A stretch of 64,000 nt of DNA from Silurus meridionalis (Eukaryota > Chordata > Actinopteri > Siluriformes > Siluridae): contig NC_060885.1 of NCBI RefSeq assembly GCF_014805685.1, forward strand, positions 6,218,632 to 6,282,631, written 5' to 3'. Positions 20,955-33,600 of this stretch are shown here, one piece after another (position 1 is the first letter of the stretch; each line of letters opens with the position of its first letter). Under the pieces are notes generated by a model, which was not told the DNA's origin, searched no databases, and saw nothing but the letters and a program-made list of their open reading frames with translations. The position numbers and the translations under genes were made by a program.

Positions 20955-21500
20955 TTGATACAGTAAAACCCCGTTGGACGAGCATAATTCGTTCTTGAAA
21001 ATTGCTCGTAGGTCCATTCGCTCGTACGTTAGAACAAATTTTTCCCATAAGAATTAATGTAAAAGTGATTTAATCCATTCCAAAACCTCATCCGATCGCT
21101 TATTTTTGCAATTAAAAAGTATTTGTAGCCTATTTTAAGAAACAAATACACCGCGAATTACTGTAATGTAAACATAATTTAACACTTGCCCATGTGGTTG
21201 TGGTTGATTGCGAGTGTGAGACTCAATTGTAATTCTATTTACTTTCGTTTTCACAGCACCATCACTGATTTTCTTGGGAGACATTTTTCAAGATTTCTAG
21301 TAAAAGAAAAATATAACACAAAAACAATTGTTTTTGCTGCACTGAACAACGAAAGCGACCGAGCGATATGAAAACGGGGTAGAAAACGGGAAACCGATTT
21401 ACGATTACCTATCGTACCTATACGATACCTATTTCACCAGCAAATTTGCTCGTGAATAGAGTAAAATTTTGCGACCAAGGTCGCTCTTATCTTTAATAAT
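20955..21500. mobile_element. Putative MITE-like element (TACAGTAAAACCCCGTTGG)
   Basis: Starts TACAGTAAAACCCCGTTGGA and has several GCTCGT motifs near both ends (for example TTGCTCGTAGGTCCATTCG and TTTGCTCGTGAATAG). I could not define clean inverted ends, so the class is tentative. Noncoding. Confidence 0.4.
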
Positions 21501-21721
21501 TGGTTTTTAGAATGGCTTTTAGAAATGTAATCTAGATTAATTAAAATCAGAGAGAAAAACATTCAATATGAATACTGGTATCAATATCGACAGTGCTGGT
21601 CTTGTACTTAGTATTGGACTAAAAATAAAATAAATGGTATCACCCATCCTTTGTGACCGGCGTGGCACAGAGAGGTTTAATGCTCTGTAAAATGACAAGC
21701 TGCATATTTGATTAAGCAAAA

Positions 21722-21725
<4 letters not shown>

Positions 21726-21758
<33 letters not shown>
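21726..21758. repeat. (GA)n microsatellite
   Basis: Short GA tract. Confidence 0.9.
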
Positions 21759-21761
<3 letters not shown>

Positions 21762-22123
21762 AACAGAACACTGTTCACTGTGGCTTCAGCTTAAGTGATA
21801 ACAGGAACTAAATTGTCTCTCTGATGTTCCACAACATCAAATGTAGGTTCAAAGGATTAAAATGCATGATGTCATTATTGATGAGTTAAACGCTCTTACT
21901 GCCGTCAAGTCACTGTAGTATAAGTGAAATAACACACCCCAGATCATGCAGCTGTGTTACAATAATACAGTGTTATAAATTGTTACATTGCACTATTCTA
22001 GCACAGATCATTTTCCCATGGACTGTCTTGTTACTAAAAATGTATAAAAAAAAAATACCATGCTGTATTTTAATGCATATACATTACATTTAAGTGAAAC
22101 TGTATCTGGAATGTATATTTAAG
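21759..22123. other. No recognised feature
   Basis: AT-rich; no ORF or repeat recognised. Confidence 0.35.
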
Positions 22124-22215
22124 TGATAATTCAGTGGTTAAGGCTCTGGGTTACTAATTAGAAGGTCAGGGATTTTCAAGCCCCCAGTATTGCAAAGTTG
22201 CTTTTGGGCCCTGGA
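22124..22215 (+). repeat. tRNA-derived SINE fragment
   Basis: CAGTGGTTAAGGCTCTGGGT, then AGAAGGTCAGGGATTTTCAA and TTTTGGGCCCTGGAGCAA. Truncated at its right side, where a second repeat begins. Confidence 0.65.
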
Positions 22216-22985
22216 GCAATCAGAATCAGAATACTTTATTGTTCACATAAGGAAATTGTTTGCTTGCTGTTGCTCACAGTAAAAGATAAAAGTAAAGATT
22301 AAAGTAAAAAATATAAATAAATATACATATTAATGTATATACAGTGATCCCCCACTTTACCGCAGTTGGAATCGTGCACCATGGTTTATTGAGGAATTGC
22401 ATTTGCCCCATAACTAATTTGTTTGGCTGCTTTTTTGCGGTTTCTCGGGGATAGCAGGATGAACCAAAAAACATATAGGGAATTGTTTTATGTTAAAATA
22501 ATGAAATTTATTAATAAAAATATAAATATTGATTATAAAATGAAGTCAAATGTTAATACAATACAGTACTGTATACATAAAATTCAATTTTTAGGGTGGC
22601 GTCCGGTTTTTCGTTTATTGCGAGCGGATTTGGAACGTAACCACTGCGATAAACTGTCGAGAATAAACTGATAGAAAAGTCAGACTACAATAATAGTTAA
22701 AAACGTTATTGCACATCGTTCTAATTATTATATTGCACATAATTGCCCAAGGTTCCAGAATATAAAAATGTGGCATGAAAATATATAAATGTAACTATAG
22801 TTATACTATTTATATCATATAACATCTATATTATTGTGTAGCTGTTTAACCATCAGAAGGAAAAGTTATATAGTTTGATGGCCACAGGCGGAAATGATCT
22901 CCTGTGTCAGATGGTTTAGTGATGAGTCCATCACTAAACAAACTCCTCAGTGGCAGATTCATACAAACAAGATATGAGTAAGAAA
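22216..22985. repeat. Unclassified retroelement-like repeat split by a MITE
   Basis: The left part (22,216-22,341) contains ATACTTTATTGTTCACATAA and GGAAATTGTTTGCTTG. The right part (22,675-22,985) contains TTATTGCACATCG, GATGGCCACAGGCGGAAATG and ATCTCCTGTG. These blocks recur together in fish repeats. Confidence 0.5.
22342..22672. mobile_element. Mariner-type MITE inserted in the preceding repeat
   Basis: Begins ACAGTGATCCCCCACTTTAC and ends with ACCACTGCGATAAACTGTCG, which read as decayed inverted repeats of the ACAGT..CGCGG...CCGCG type. The interior is AT-rich and noncoding. Confidence 0.5.
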
Positions 22986-23654
22986 CTATTAAAGAAACCC
23001 GACTTATAAGCAAACCCATCCTCATCTAGACACCTGATATTTATTCATTATAATTCCAACATTGGTGAGGTAATAAACTGTATACTAATGGACACTTAAG
23101 TGCAAACTGCTTTTGGTATTTGTAGTCTTGAGCCATTATTGTAATCTTTTTATTACTTGCAGTTCAAAGCCATCTCCATGGCTCCTAAGTGAAACCATCC
23201 ACAGTAATCTGATGTATCTTTTGGCTGTTCATATGGACCAATCCACAGCTGCAGTGAATGGTTTCCAAATTATGATAACTCCATCCAGAAGTAGAATGTA
23301 AGGGTGGATGAGGTAGGTCCAAAAAAGCAAAAGAAGACTAATTTACTGCTATCAACTGAAATTCACTATTTTATCTTAATGTGCATTGTCTTCTGTGCGT
23401 TACACCTGTATCGCCACTCCTTTGAGAGAAAAATCTTCAGGCAGGTCTTTAATATTATAGTATAATATAGTTTTATATAGTCTGATATTCTCTTCAAATA
23501 ATATTTATTAATTTCAATTCAGACTGTGGAAATATTTTTCTGGAAATGTTTTGCTAGCTTTTATAGCCATCTTCTGCTTTGTGAGCATAATTAGCTTTAC
23601 TTTCCAAACCTTGGTTAGCTGCTTAGAGGAACCCAAAGTTGCTGAGTGTTAGAG
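22986..23654. other. No recognised feature
   Basis: AT-rich intergenic sequence without a supported gene. Confidence 0.35.
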
Positions 23655-24735
23655 TTAAATGTTATCTATGAATGTTGATGGAGAAATATAGAGAAGGTCA
23701 GAAGGCATTGGGCATTGTGTGTATGTGGATTTAGAGAAAGCATATGATAGGGTGAGAGAGGAATTATGGTATTGTATAAGGATGCCAGGTGTGTCAGAGA
23801 AGTATATGAGGGTGGTGCAGGACATGTATGAGGACAGTGTGACAGCAGTTAGGTGTGCAGTAGGAACGGCAGGCTGGTTTAAGGTGGAGGTTGGACTACA
23901 TCCAACCCTTTTCTGTTTGCAGTTGTGATGGACAGGTTGACGGACAAAGTTAGACTGTGGTCTTTGTGGACTATGATGTTTGCGGATGATATTGTGGTTT
24001 GTGGTGAGAGTACGGAGCAGGTTGAGAAGAGCCTGGAGAGGTGGAGGTACACGCTGGAGAGAAGGGGAATGAAAGTCCGTAGGAGTAAGACAGAGTACAT
24101 GTGTGTGAATATGAGGGAGGGCAGTGGAGTGGTGTGGTTGCAGGGAGAAAAGGTGGCGAAGGTGGAGGAGTTTAGGTACCAACAGTGCAAAGTAATGGAG
24201 AGTGTGTTAGAGAAGTGAAGAAAAGAGTGCAGGCAGGGTGGAGTGGGTGGAGAAGAGTGATAGCAGCAGTGATTTGTAATAGAAGGGTATCTGTAAAGGG
24301 TATCAGTAAAAAGGAAAGTTGATAGGTCTGTGGTGAGACCTGCGATGTTGTATGGTTTAGAGACAGTGGCATTGAGTAAAAGACAGGAGGTGGAGCTGGA
24401 GGTAGCAGAGCTGAAGATGTTGAGGTTTTCGTTGGGAGCGAGGAGGATGGACAGGATTAGAAACAAGTTTATTAGGGGGACAGTGCATGTAAGGCCTTTT
24501 GGAGACAAGGTGAGGGAGGCGAGATTGAGATGGTTTGGACATGTGCAGAGGAGGGACATGGGGTATATCGGTAGGAGAATGCTGAGGATGGAGCCGCCAG
24601 GAAGGAGGAAAAGACAAAGACCAAAAAGGCGGTTTATGGATTTGGTGAGGGAAGACATGCAGGTAGTTGGTTTGAAAGATGCAGATGTAGAGGACAGGGG
24701 GTATGGAGATAAATGATCTGCTGAGGCGACCCCTT
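23655..24735 (+). pseudogene. Non-LTR (LINE) reverse transcriptase C-terminal fragment
   Basis: Frames in order: VDLEKAYDRVREELWYCIRM, YMRVVQDMYEDSVTAVRCAV, FKVEVGLHP, MDRLTDKVRLWSLWTMMFAD (the active-site FADD box), KSLERWRYTLERRGMKVRRS, RPAMLYGLETVALSKRQEVE, LRWFGHVQRRDMGYIGRRML and RKRQRPKRRFMDLVREDMQV. Small deletions shift the frame near 23,910, 24,185 and 24,290. The sequence ends CTGAGGCGACCCC, a typical 3' end for this family, which I cannot place in a clade. The long minus-strand frames here are antisense shadows. Confidence 0.85.
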
Positions 24736-24979
24736 TTTTCTTTGATAAAGTTGAAGTACTGATTCTTCCCCTAATAATATAATTCTCGGATCAGATGGAA
24801 ACTTAACATTATTACTTTTGTCAATAGTCTATATTATACTGTATTTCTCCTACGTTTTTAAGTTATAAACATGTCCAAAGCATATGTAATATAATATCTC
24901 GTGTAATCGTTCAGGTGTATAATACACCCTGTGTCAAATATTGGACTGTATTAATCTATGTCTACTATTAAATAAAAAT

Positions 24980-25790
24980 GTTAAAAGCTATTTTACAGAT
25001 GAGTTCCCAAGTTCAAATGTGCATTCCATATAATTTCTATCCAAGTCTTGAAGATGATATATCCTCCCAAATCAGTGAATTTGGCCTAAGACACAAAACC
25101 TTTGGATACTTTATTCTCTCTTATAATACTGTCTATTAGGAGTGAAAAGAGAGACTGCAAATGAGTAGTGTGTTAATATAAAGTCTCACCGGCAAATATT
25201 TGGAATAAATGTTTAACAGGAAGAGAAAACTTAGTTATTATTTGTTCAAATGTAATTAGTGTGATCTCTTTATATAAACTCCAAACACTTATTATTATTA
25301 TTCCATTTTTATACCAATATTGTGTTATCCCATTTCTTAATGCTTCAGGGAAAGATGGGTTCTAATGAAATGGAGTGTTATTATACAACGAAAGTAGCCA
25401 ATGATTTTTTCCCAGTTTGCAAGTGTGTCTAATACATGGGTTATTAACTGCCTTCATAACACCAGTCAGAGGGATGAATTAAGCCTAGAGGTATTTCCCC
25501 TGCATGATATTTTTCAATTTGTATCCATGCAGGTGAATGTGTACTATTCATCCTGCTCTTATTTGTGTTGCCCAGAAATAAAACAAAAAATCTGGAAGCT
25601 GCAATCCACCTTTTTTTGGATGCCATCTGAAATGTCTTATGAGTAACCCTCAGAGTTTTTTTTATTCCAAATAAATGTTTTTATTAAACTATTGAGATTA
25701 TTTAAAAATGTTTTTGGGATAGAAATAAGAATATTTTGAAATGAATCAGAAAATCTTGGAATTATGTTTTATGCAATTTATCCTGCCAAT
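24980..25790 (-). pseudogene. L1-like ORF2 C-terminal remnant
   Basis: Minus-strand translation, with frameshifts, gives FIPKTFLNNLNSLIKTFIWN, GGLQLPDFLFYFWATQIRAG, PAWIQIEKYHAGEIPLGLIH, NPSFPEALRNGITQYWYKNG and LITFEQIITKFSLP, in that order. This is the C-terminal region of L1-type ORF2. Endonuclease and most of RT are absent. Confidence 0.7.
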
Positions 25791-26199
25791 TAGCGATAGC
25801 GGTAGTAAATTCTATCTTTCCAGATCTCATTAGCTTTTTAAGTAATGGGGAATCAATCAAAGAATATGTTTTTTTCCAACTTCAAAAGAATATTTAGTCC
25901 TATCTCTTCTGAATTCCATAAAAAAGTGATGGTATATAAAAAAAACAAGTGATATTATAAAAAAAAAAAAGCGAAATATTTTTTGTTAAAAACATTTGAA
26001 TTTCAGCTTCCTCTACTTCTTGACACTTAAACAGCAATTTATAAATTATTGTGTGGTTAAGATATTGTAGTTATAGATTTACTAATTTCTTCTTTTCTTA
26101 TTTGCCATGCTAACACTTTAAACACTGACTGTTTGTGCACTTGTTTGTGAAAGGTCTTTGTCCCTCAGGTAGGTGAATCCTTAGCATTGCAGGATGAAG

Positions 26200-26835
26200 C
26201 ATCACATAAGACACGTCATTATTGCGTAGCTGTCTTTTGGCTGTGCTAAATTTTTGTCGCTTTCTAAACAAGGTTGATGACATGTCACAGCTTGTAGCGA
26301 AGTAGACGAATCAGAATAGCACATGGTTTGCCATTTTCTGCTGGTCGTCATTGCGGTGAGCTCTTTAAATTGAATAGATCTCGTCCTCCTGCCCCAGAAT
26401 CTTAGGTAACCATTCCTTCGAAAAATCCACAGCGTTTCTACCTTCCATTTCCTCTGGGAAACTGACAAGATGTAAATTCTGATGACGAGATGGATTTTTG
26501 ATTTCATTAGTTGTATCTTTCAGCTGTTTAATTTCATTGTCAACAGCCATCTTGACATCCACAGCATTTTAGTAATAACCAGTTACCGCTTTTTCTGTCA
26601 CCATCTGCTTCATTTCTACACCCACGATTCTCAAATTTATTGATTGTAGTTCATTACTCATTTTCTCTAAAAAAATTCTCCTTTCTGTGAACTTACTCAG
26701 GTATCCGTCGATTCACTCCCGAATTCTAAGAAATCCTTTTTCCATTTCTGCATGGAATCATACGGCAGGTCGAATAATGGCAGACTTTTCTTGAGTATCT
26801 TCTTCCTTATTGTCCGTTTTCATTGGATTCGGCAT
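26200..26835 (-). pseudogene. L1-like ORF1 remnant
   Basis: Starts at ATG 26,835-26,833 (MPNPMKTDNKEEDTQEKSAI). It continues, broken by stops, through a coiled-coil-like stretch (SNELQSINLRIVG; EIKQLKDTTNEIKNPSRHQN) and then LHLVSFPEEMEGRNAVDF, WLPKILGQED and CAILIRLLRY, as in L1 ORF1 RNA-binding proteins. It lies 5' of the ORF2 remnant on the same strand with about 3 kb of ORF2 missing between. Confidence 0.75.
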
Positions 26836-27004
26836 ATTTATCGGAATGTTCGAAGTGCAACAAGCTATTATTTCAGATAAATTACTTTCGTCGTATTAAA
26901 AGTATTAGGGAGTGTTATTTTGATTCAATTATTTAGAAGCTCCGTGCACCAATGTCTCACTCTAGCGCTGCCATAACCACAGTTCCCACATGGTATAACT
27001 TTTT

Positions 27005-27075
27005 ATATTTATCCCCGGTATTGCCAATCTGCCACTCTTGGGCCCTTGAGCAAGGCCCTTAACCCTCTAAGGACA
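27005..27075 (+). repeat. SINE body fragment
   Basis: CTGCCACTCTTGGGCCCTTG followed by AGCAAGGCCCTTAACCCTCT, the body of the tRNA-derived SINE; the tRNA head is missing. Confidence 0.6.
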
Positions 27076-27394
27076 CTGTGTGGGAAAATAATGTATTTAA
27101 AAAATAATAAAATTAGCCAAACAAATTAGTTATGTAGCAATTGCAATTCTACGATAAACCGGGGGATATTTAGTTAATATTCCTGTGATTTTATAGAAAG
27201 AATAATAAGTCCATTTGACAAAAACTTTTTTTTTTTTAGGAAAATTACAAAAATTAATTGATTCCAGATAGCGTTTAAATTTTTTACCTACATATTGAGA
27301 AAAAAAACAATATTTGAACCCATATCTCATATCATGTGATTGCAAAAAAAGCAAGTGCAAACCCAACTTTCTGGTCATGTGACATGGCTTTTTA

Positions 27395-27469
<75 letters not shown>

Positions 27470-27769
27470 AAATTGGTATTATTGCCACCATTCAGTAAAG
27501 GTGTGAATATAAACCTTGTTATAGGAAGCAAGTGAACACCGTCCGACCAATCAAAATTGCGAATTAAGTGATGCAAGGTACATTGGAATAATTCTCTCAA
27601 AGATAACTGTTACTGTATAACAGTGTCTTCTCAATAAATATAGTCTTGTTTGAAGATTTGTGTACGTCACAGTTATTGAGCGCATTATATTTAAAAAAAA
27701 CAGTATCTGTTTTTTTTTCTTTAAACATGCTATACACTTTAATAAACATAATGATACTTTTGGAAAGAC
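27076..27769. other. AT-rich sequence with an (AT)n microsatellite (27,399-27,467)
   Basis: No gene. The alternating tyrosine/isoleucine frame is an artefact of the dinucleotide repeat. Confidence 0.6.
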
Positions 27770-29580
27770 AACCAAGATAGCCCTAGTTTTATTTACAATA
27801 CATGAGCAAAATCTTTACATGAAACAGAACAAACATTGCAGACAGCTTAAATAACTTTATGGCATAACTACTTAAATAATGAAGTAAAAACAAACCGGAA
27901 AAAAGGGTTACTCTATTCACATGACACCTTCCCAGCAGCTCCAATGCAAGTTTCACATTAAGTGCTAATATTACAGAATAGACTTACAGCATGGATTCCT
28001 TACATTTTTTTTTTTTTTTTTTTTTTACGGAAAGCAATGAAGTCGGTTTCACATCGAGGATAACAAATCGTCGTTAGTGTTACTTCTTCGAAAAAAAAAA
28101 AAAGAAAGAACGAAAATGCTCTCAGGAGCAGTGAGAGAAGAAAAAAACAATAGGGGGTTTAATAATACGTAGTACTAAATAACACACGATCCTGATTTAT
28201 GAAAACATATTCGGGGGGTGAATGTTTCACAGAGTAAATGGAGTAGAGGAAATCTCCAGCTCTTTGGATGTTTTTTTGGAGTCCAACTGACTACACAAGT
28301 GGTGCTCGGAATTAGTGTACAAAATCGAAAAAGTCTAGGATGTTTATGGCGAATTTAAGAAGCAGACATAAAACACATTTTGTGCATCACATAAGTATAA
28401 AACTCGAGTTTGCTGTATTATATAAGCGTCAAATCTGTTTACGTCATCAGCTTGCGGTGGAGGGAAATCTCTAATCAGTCAGGATAATCACACAGTGTTT
28501 TGCAATGTGGAATGCTCCATTGGCAGGATCATTCGTTTTATTGGTGACTCATGCCTCGAGTATATGATTACACATTCTTCTCTTTCTGCCTTTAGGCCTC
28601 TTTTTGTTTTCAACATCTTCAGTACAATGGGCCATTATCGAAAGAAAAACACTGACTTGCATCATTTACCCATGTTAAATCAACCTTTTTTTTTTTTAAA
28701 GAGATAAATGTCTTCTAATAATCTCAGGATTGAATCAAAAGGCTATGCACAATATAGAGAAACCCGGATGCGTTTACGATAGCTTTTTTTCTATGTGTAA
28801 AAAAGAAATATGGATTTCTTTTGCGAGAAAATACACAATGTAAATCCATAGGCTTAATGTAAAACTGCTCTCTAGTAATACTTTCTCCTGTCATATATTA
28901 TTACGCTTAGAAAAATAAACCTTCCTCTATTGAAACAAAAGTATTACTATATTACTTTGCAAAAGCTATGTAGTAATTATCTTAGTACAGTACTATTAGA
29001 AATGTACAGCACTATGCTTGTTCCCTTTTGACACTGTTAAATGAAGACCATTCAGTGATTGAAAAAAAAATAAATAAAAAAGACACATGGATCTTTGACG
29101 AATAATAAAAAAGATCCCAGTGAAATAATGGAAATGAATTAATAATAATTAATAAAGTTTTTTATAGTCATGGCAGTGAAACTAGCTCAAACAAATACTG
29201 CTGTGAAAATGGTTTTCCATACAAGATTTATAGAAAGCTAGCTTGTTTGTTCAAACAGGAACAAGGAAACATACACAACCCTAATGAATTGTATGTAAAT
29301 CTATGGTACATTATTTATATTAAAAGCAGCGTGCATGGTCATGAAGAATATCGGTAGAAAATATCGGAATCAAAGTGACTGTTGAGAAAAAAAAAACATT
29401 CTTGATTTGCAACTTGCTATCGTTACACAATCTACGCACTGATTGCAAAAGTCAGGTTTGAATTGATTTTTTTACTCCTAAGAGTTGTTAATGGCCTAGG
29501 CCAAACTGGCATTAAGTCCCAAGTGAGTGTGAATATTACTGGAATTACACTAGCATTATGTATCATCACCAGTTCTTTCT

Positions 29581-29625
<45 letters not shown>

Positions 29626-30463
29626 TCTTGATGATAAGTGGGATAAACTAAGATTAATCAGAATAGATACAACATTCTGTTTCTTTTATCATATTGGTTA
29701 TTTGGCTAAGCCTTTGGTCTGAAGTTAATGGATCCAGGGCCGTCGTAACTTCCGGTGGTTGAGTTTCAGTCAGGTAGACTGTCCATTTGATTTCCCATAG
29801 TGAGTCTTGATTATAGGGCTTGATTTTGTAGATTTGTCTTCATTGGTTGCACATTTTAATGGCCAAGTGCAGGTTTTTCTACAGACTGTCCAAACAGATT
29901 GTGAGTCCAGAGATTTAATGCATCTGAAGGGTCCCTTTTCAATGGCAAACCTTAGAAGCAGGAATTAGGGCTGAGTCCTGAAATATACACAGCAAAGAAA
30001 TAGCTAAAGCACTGAGTGCTGGATTCTTAGCATCGTGTAAAGGCTTCGTTTGGACGCCCGCTTGTATCACTATGTGTATATGAATGTGTAGCGCGACGCA
30101 TAGGACAGTGCTTGTATATCAGAAATGTGGAGCAAAATATGCATATATAATTCTGAACCAAGGTTATTTGCACTGAATCTCAGTGTGGGATCTTTGTCAA
30201 TAATTTAATTAAAAAAAAAAAAACCCTGCTAAATGTCAGGATGAGTCCACGTGGTTTACCCAAGCAACAGGAATTTGAATGCATCAACCAAATTTTTGCA
30301 GCAAATACCAGCGTTAGTTGACCAATGATGGTCCACCCCAAGGGCAGTCAGTGATGATTATGGTAATGAAGATGGGATGCAGTTGGAGATTGGGGGTGAT
30401 GGTGTCCTGAATGCAAACCCTCAAAAACGCCTCCTTAAAGTTCCGCCTTCTCTGTGCTTTTTT
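27770..30463 (-). other. hhip: Probable hhip 3' UTR
   Basis: This 2.7-kb AT-rich stretch follows the hhip stop, has no credible ORF and few recognisable repeats. Read on the minus strand it carries AATAAA at 27,792-27,787, plus others within the (TTTA)n tract near 29,577-29,621. The human HHIP 3' UTR is also several kb long. The end point is inference; transcript data would be needed to fix it. Confidence 0.4.
29577..29621. repeat. (TTTA)n microsatellite
   Basis: About 11 units within the probable hhip 3' UTR. On the transcript it reads as repeated AUAAA/UAAAU. Confidence 0.9.
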
Positions 30464-30660
30464 CTAGACGATGTAACTGGTGAGGTCCAGCAGATATGAT
30501 GTCATGTCAATGATGTGATCCAAAATGCCATCTTTGTCCCGTTCCTCTTGAACGCCTCGTTCTCCTTTCTCGCACTGCGCCCCGGAGTAGCCTTCCTTAC
30601 AGAAGCACTTATTGGGTTCAATGCAGACGCCACCATTTCGGCAAGCAGGTTCGCACTTGG
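30464..30660 (-). CDS. hhip: hhip coding exon 13, second EGF module and C-terminal tail (residues 633-697)
   Basis: Acceptor ATTCACAG. Encodes [19 protein letters not shown], the second EGF repeat, then a charged linker and the hydrophobic tail [14 protein letters not shown] followed by TAG. In HHIP this tail is reported to mediate membrane attachment. Confidence 0.97.
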
Positions 30661-33600
30661 CTGTGAATGATGAGCAATTTTAAGACTTTAGGATTTCTCT
30701 GCGGCAGTATATATTATGCTATGTAATGGTATTTGTGTGCGTCTGTATGTTTCTCACCTCTTAAGCAGAAAGGACCCTCCCAGCCACTGTTGCAGCAACA
30801 TTTTCCGGTGGGAGTGCAGTGGCCATTTCTGCATTCCCGAGAACAGGAGCTGCTCAGCATCTCTGGGGTTTCTACTGGCCTTCTGCATTCCTTAGGTACC
30901 TGAGGCCTAGAGGAGCATCACATATTATTCATAAACCTGACTGCTCGGAAGGTATTCATCAGCTTTCTCTAACTGCGTTTAAGACACCAAGTAATTTAAA
31001 GAATATAATTAACAGCTATAATAGTCTAATAATCTATAATAATCTAAACTAATAATAATCACATTGGTTAAAACATGTTGCCAATGATTATCATCAGTAC
31101 AGTGGCATTTTCTGTGAGAAGAAGTTTTGAAAGGAGTCTCCAGTGTCAGCCCAGTCAAAGCTGTAACTTGTACGTTTTCCAAGAATTTGGAACCACTTTG
31201 CGGTTTCTGGAAATATGAATAGCCAATTCTTTTGCCTTATTAACTTCAAGAGAGGGTAAAAAAAAACGGTTATAATGTGAGGAATAACAGGAACTAACCA
31301 ACTTCAGGATGTGTTGATATTGGAAAATAATCAACTTCGGGGTGGTAAGAATACGTTTATTTTTTTTTTTCGTCGGGCTGGTTCAACCCCCTCTTCGTTT
31401 CATATTTTCCTATGACAACACCCCGCCAAGCTCTTCATTTATGACTTAAACAATGATAAATATATACCCCAAGGTGCATATCGATCAGGGTGGATCTGCA
31501 TCCCACTGTCTCGAGATGTGAAAACGTGCAAGCGTGGAAAAAAATTATTATTGCAACCAAAGAAGACTTCATATGATGGATGACGGCACGTTTCTTTTGG
31601 TCTGGCAACATCTGGAAGTGAAAACAGTACCGTTTTGTGTGTAATGGGGCTCGAAGGCGAAACCTTGCCATCATGCAGAGTAGATACTAATGAAACTGTG
31701 AGAGTTGCAGCTCTTCAAAAAACCTAATGCCTTCACACACCGGCTAATGAGCCAGGCGAATCTCTTCAAGGCTGTCTATTACTGAGCAGGCAGACCTGTT
31801 GAGATACCCAACAGGCGCACACATACACACACACGTACACACACTCGTGCACTGTAATTGGACTCTACTGAAGCAGTGACTATGAAGAACAGGCTGAAGA
31901 GCACTTACTTAGTTCACATCCTGCGTATTTCACTGGGAGTGGTGCCTGGGAAAGTGAGGTGGCCAGCATGTGAGGAAAGTGGAAAACTGAGAACAAGCCA
32001 CCATTTAGGCCTTTTCTCTACACTTCAATGCTCCACTAGATCTTATTAGACAAAATTAAGAATCCTTCATATAAAGAAATTGTGTTGTAACTACTGTTTA
32101 ATAAATATGAAGAAAAAGATTATTCTCTTCTGTATATTTTAGGCTTTTTGGTGTGAGAAATCAATGACTTATGTATATAAGTGTTTGTGGGGTGGTGGTG
32201 GTGTTGGTGGTGTTGGTGGTGCTGGACCAGCCTGACAGCCTTAGTGACTGATGGCAGGAGTAGGGTGGTAACAAGGGGCTTCTGGCAAGCTGCATTTGAA
32301 GGGTGAGTTGGGGTGGAGGGGGATCTGAAGGGGGTAGCAGGAGGTAGTTCCCATGCTTCCCACCACTGCTTTCACCACCCGCATCAGTTCTCCCCTTTCT
32401 CTCATCTGCACTCTTTTTTTTGTGCTGTTGTGACAGGCTGTACGTTGTTAAAACAAAAAAAAAGCGCGAAAGAAATAAGGGGAAAGAAACTGAGATGGAG
32501 GGTGGAAAAGAAAGCGCGAGAGAAAGGAGAGAAAGAGGTGGTTCCCCGGAGGATTGGGCTAACGCCGTTAATGACGCGGGGGTCAGCGCAGCTACTAAAC
32601 AGTTTGCATTACTGGCAGGGTGGCCGTGAAAACAACACCTGCTGCTGCAGCCCTCGACAAAGGCAGCTGGGTCAACAGGCACTGTGGGAATGTATCAACT
32701 CTGGGAGGCCACTTGCATAAAACACAGACTGATAAATTAAAGGAGGGCCATGGCTTATTAGTTTAAGGCCTTCCTGGATCCCGTCGTTCTTCCGTGCTGA
32801 ATAGGAGGCTGAACACATCATCTGCTTGCGTGCTCTTTGTCCAGTGCCTCAAGTATCCTGATCCTAGTTCGGATTGGAAACTTACAGTAAAAATGACCTT
32901 TGGTAGTATGGGACAGGTTCACTATGAGTCTCCAGTAGGTGATGAAATCTGTGATGAATGCTTATTAAGTGTGAAAATTCTCTGTGACTTTATTTAATTG
33001 ACCACCCTATTCACACTATTGAGTGACAATCCACTTATCTTGCACGTAGCTTCTCATTTGGATATGCACCTTCTGACTTCCCAACTGAGATCCATAGATG
33101 CTATCTAATTCCGAATTAAAAGCTTCTACACAGTTTTAATTATTACATAAACACAAATTAAATCATGTCTGAAAATGCACTTCTTGATCTAAATGCTAAA
33201 CTTGTGAAACATGCTAGAGTTCATTCAAGCCTTGTTGCTAGATTAGCAAAACAAGCTATCCCTACATCTGTGTACACTCATCAGAGGAACCAACAATTTC
33301 TGCTATTTACTTTTAAGCTTAATTTTTCTTAGTTAGGATTTCATACACTTAGAATTAAACATATTGTAAAGGTAAAATTTGATCTAATTGCCACGAGGCA
33401 CTACATTTACGGTATGAGTGAGGTACGGTAGAAAGGTCTGACTACACATCTGCCTGCCACTGGACTGGTCAGAGAATCCCTTGTGACTACGTTATTCATT
33501 GTTTTGAAGGAACGTACTTGTTTGGCATAAAACTAAGAAAATATAATGAATTTATTGCTTTGGTTTTGTAATCATGGCTACTTCAGTGTATAAAGAATAT

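Noticed and set aside
23655..24658. Minus-strand frames of 175 and 259 codons
   Set aside because: Antisense to a LINE reverse transcriptase whose sense translation has clear motifs.
32161..32720. Overlapping 173- and 135-codon frames
   Set aside because: Low-complexity Ser/Pro/Thr and Lys/Arg composition from GGT- and GA-rich DNA, inside an hhip intron.
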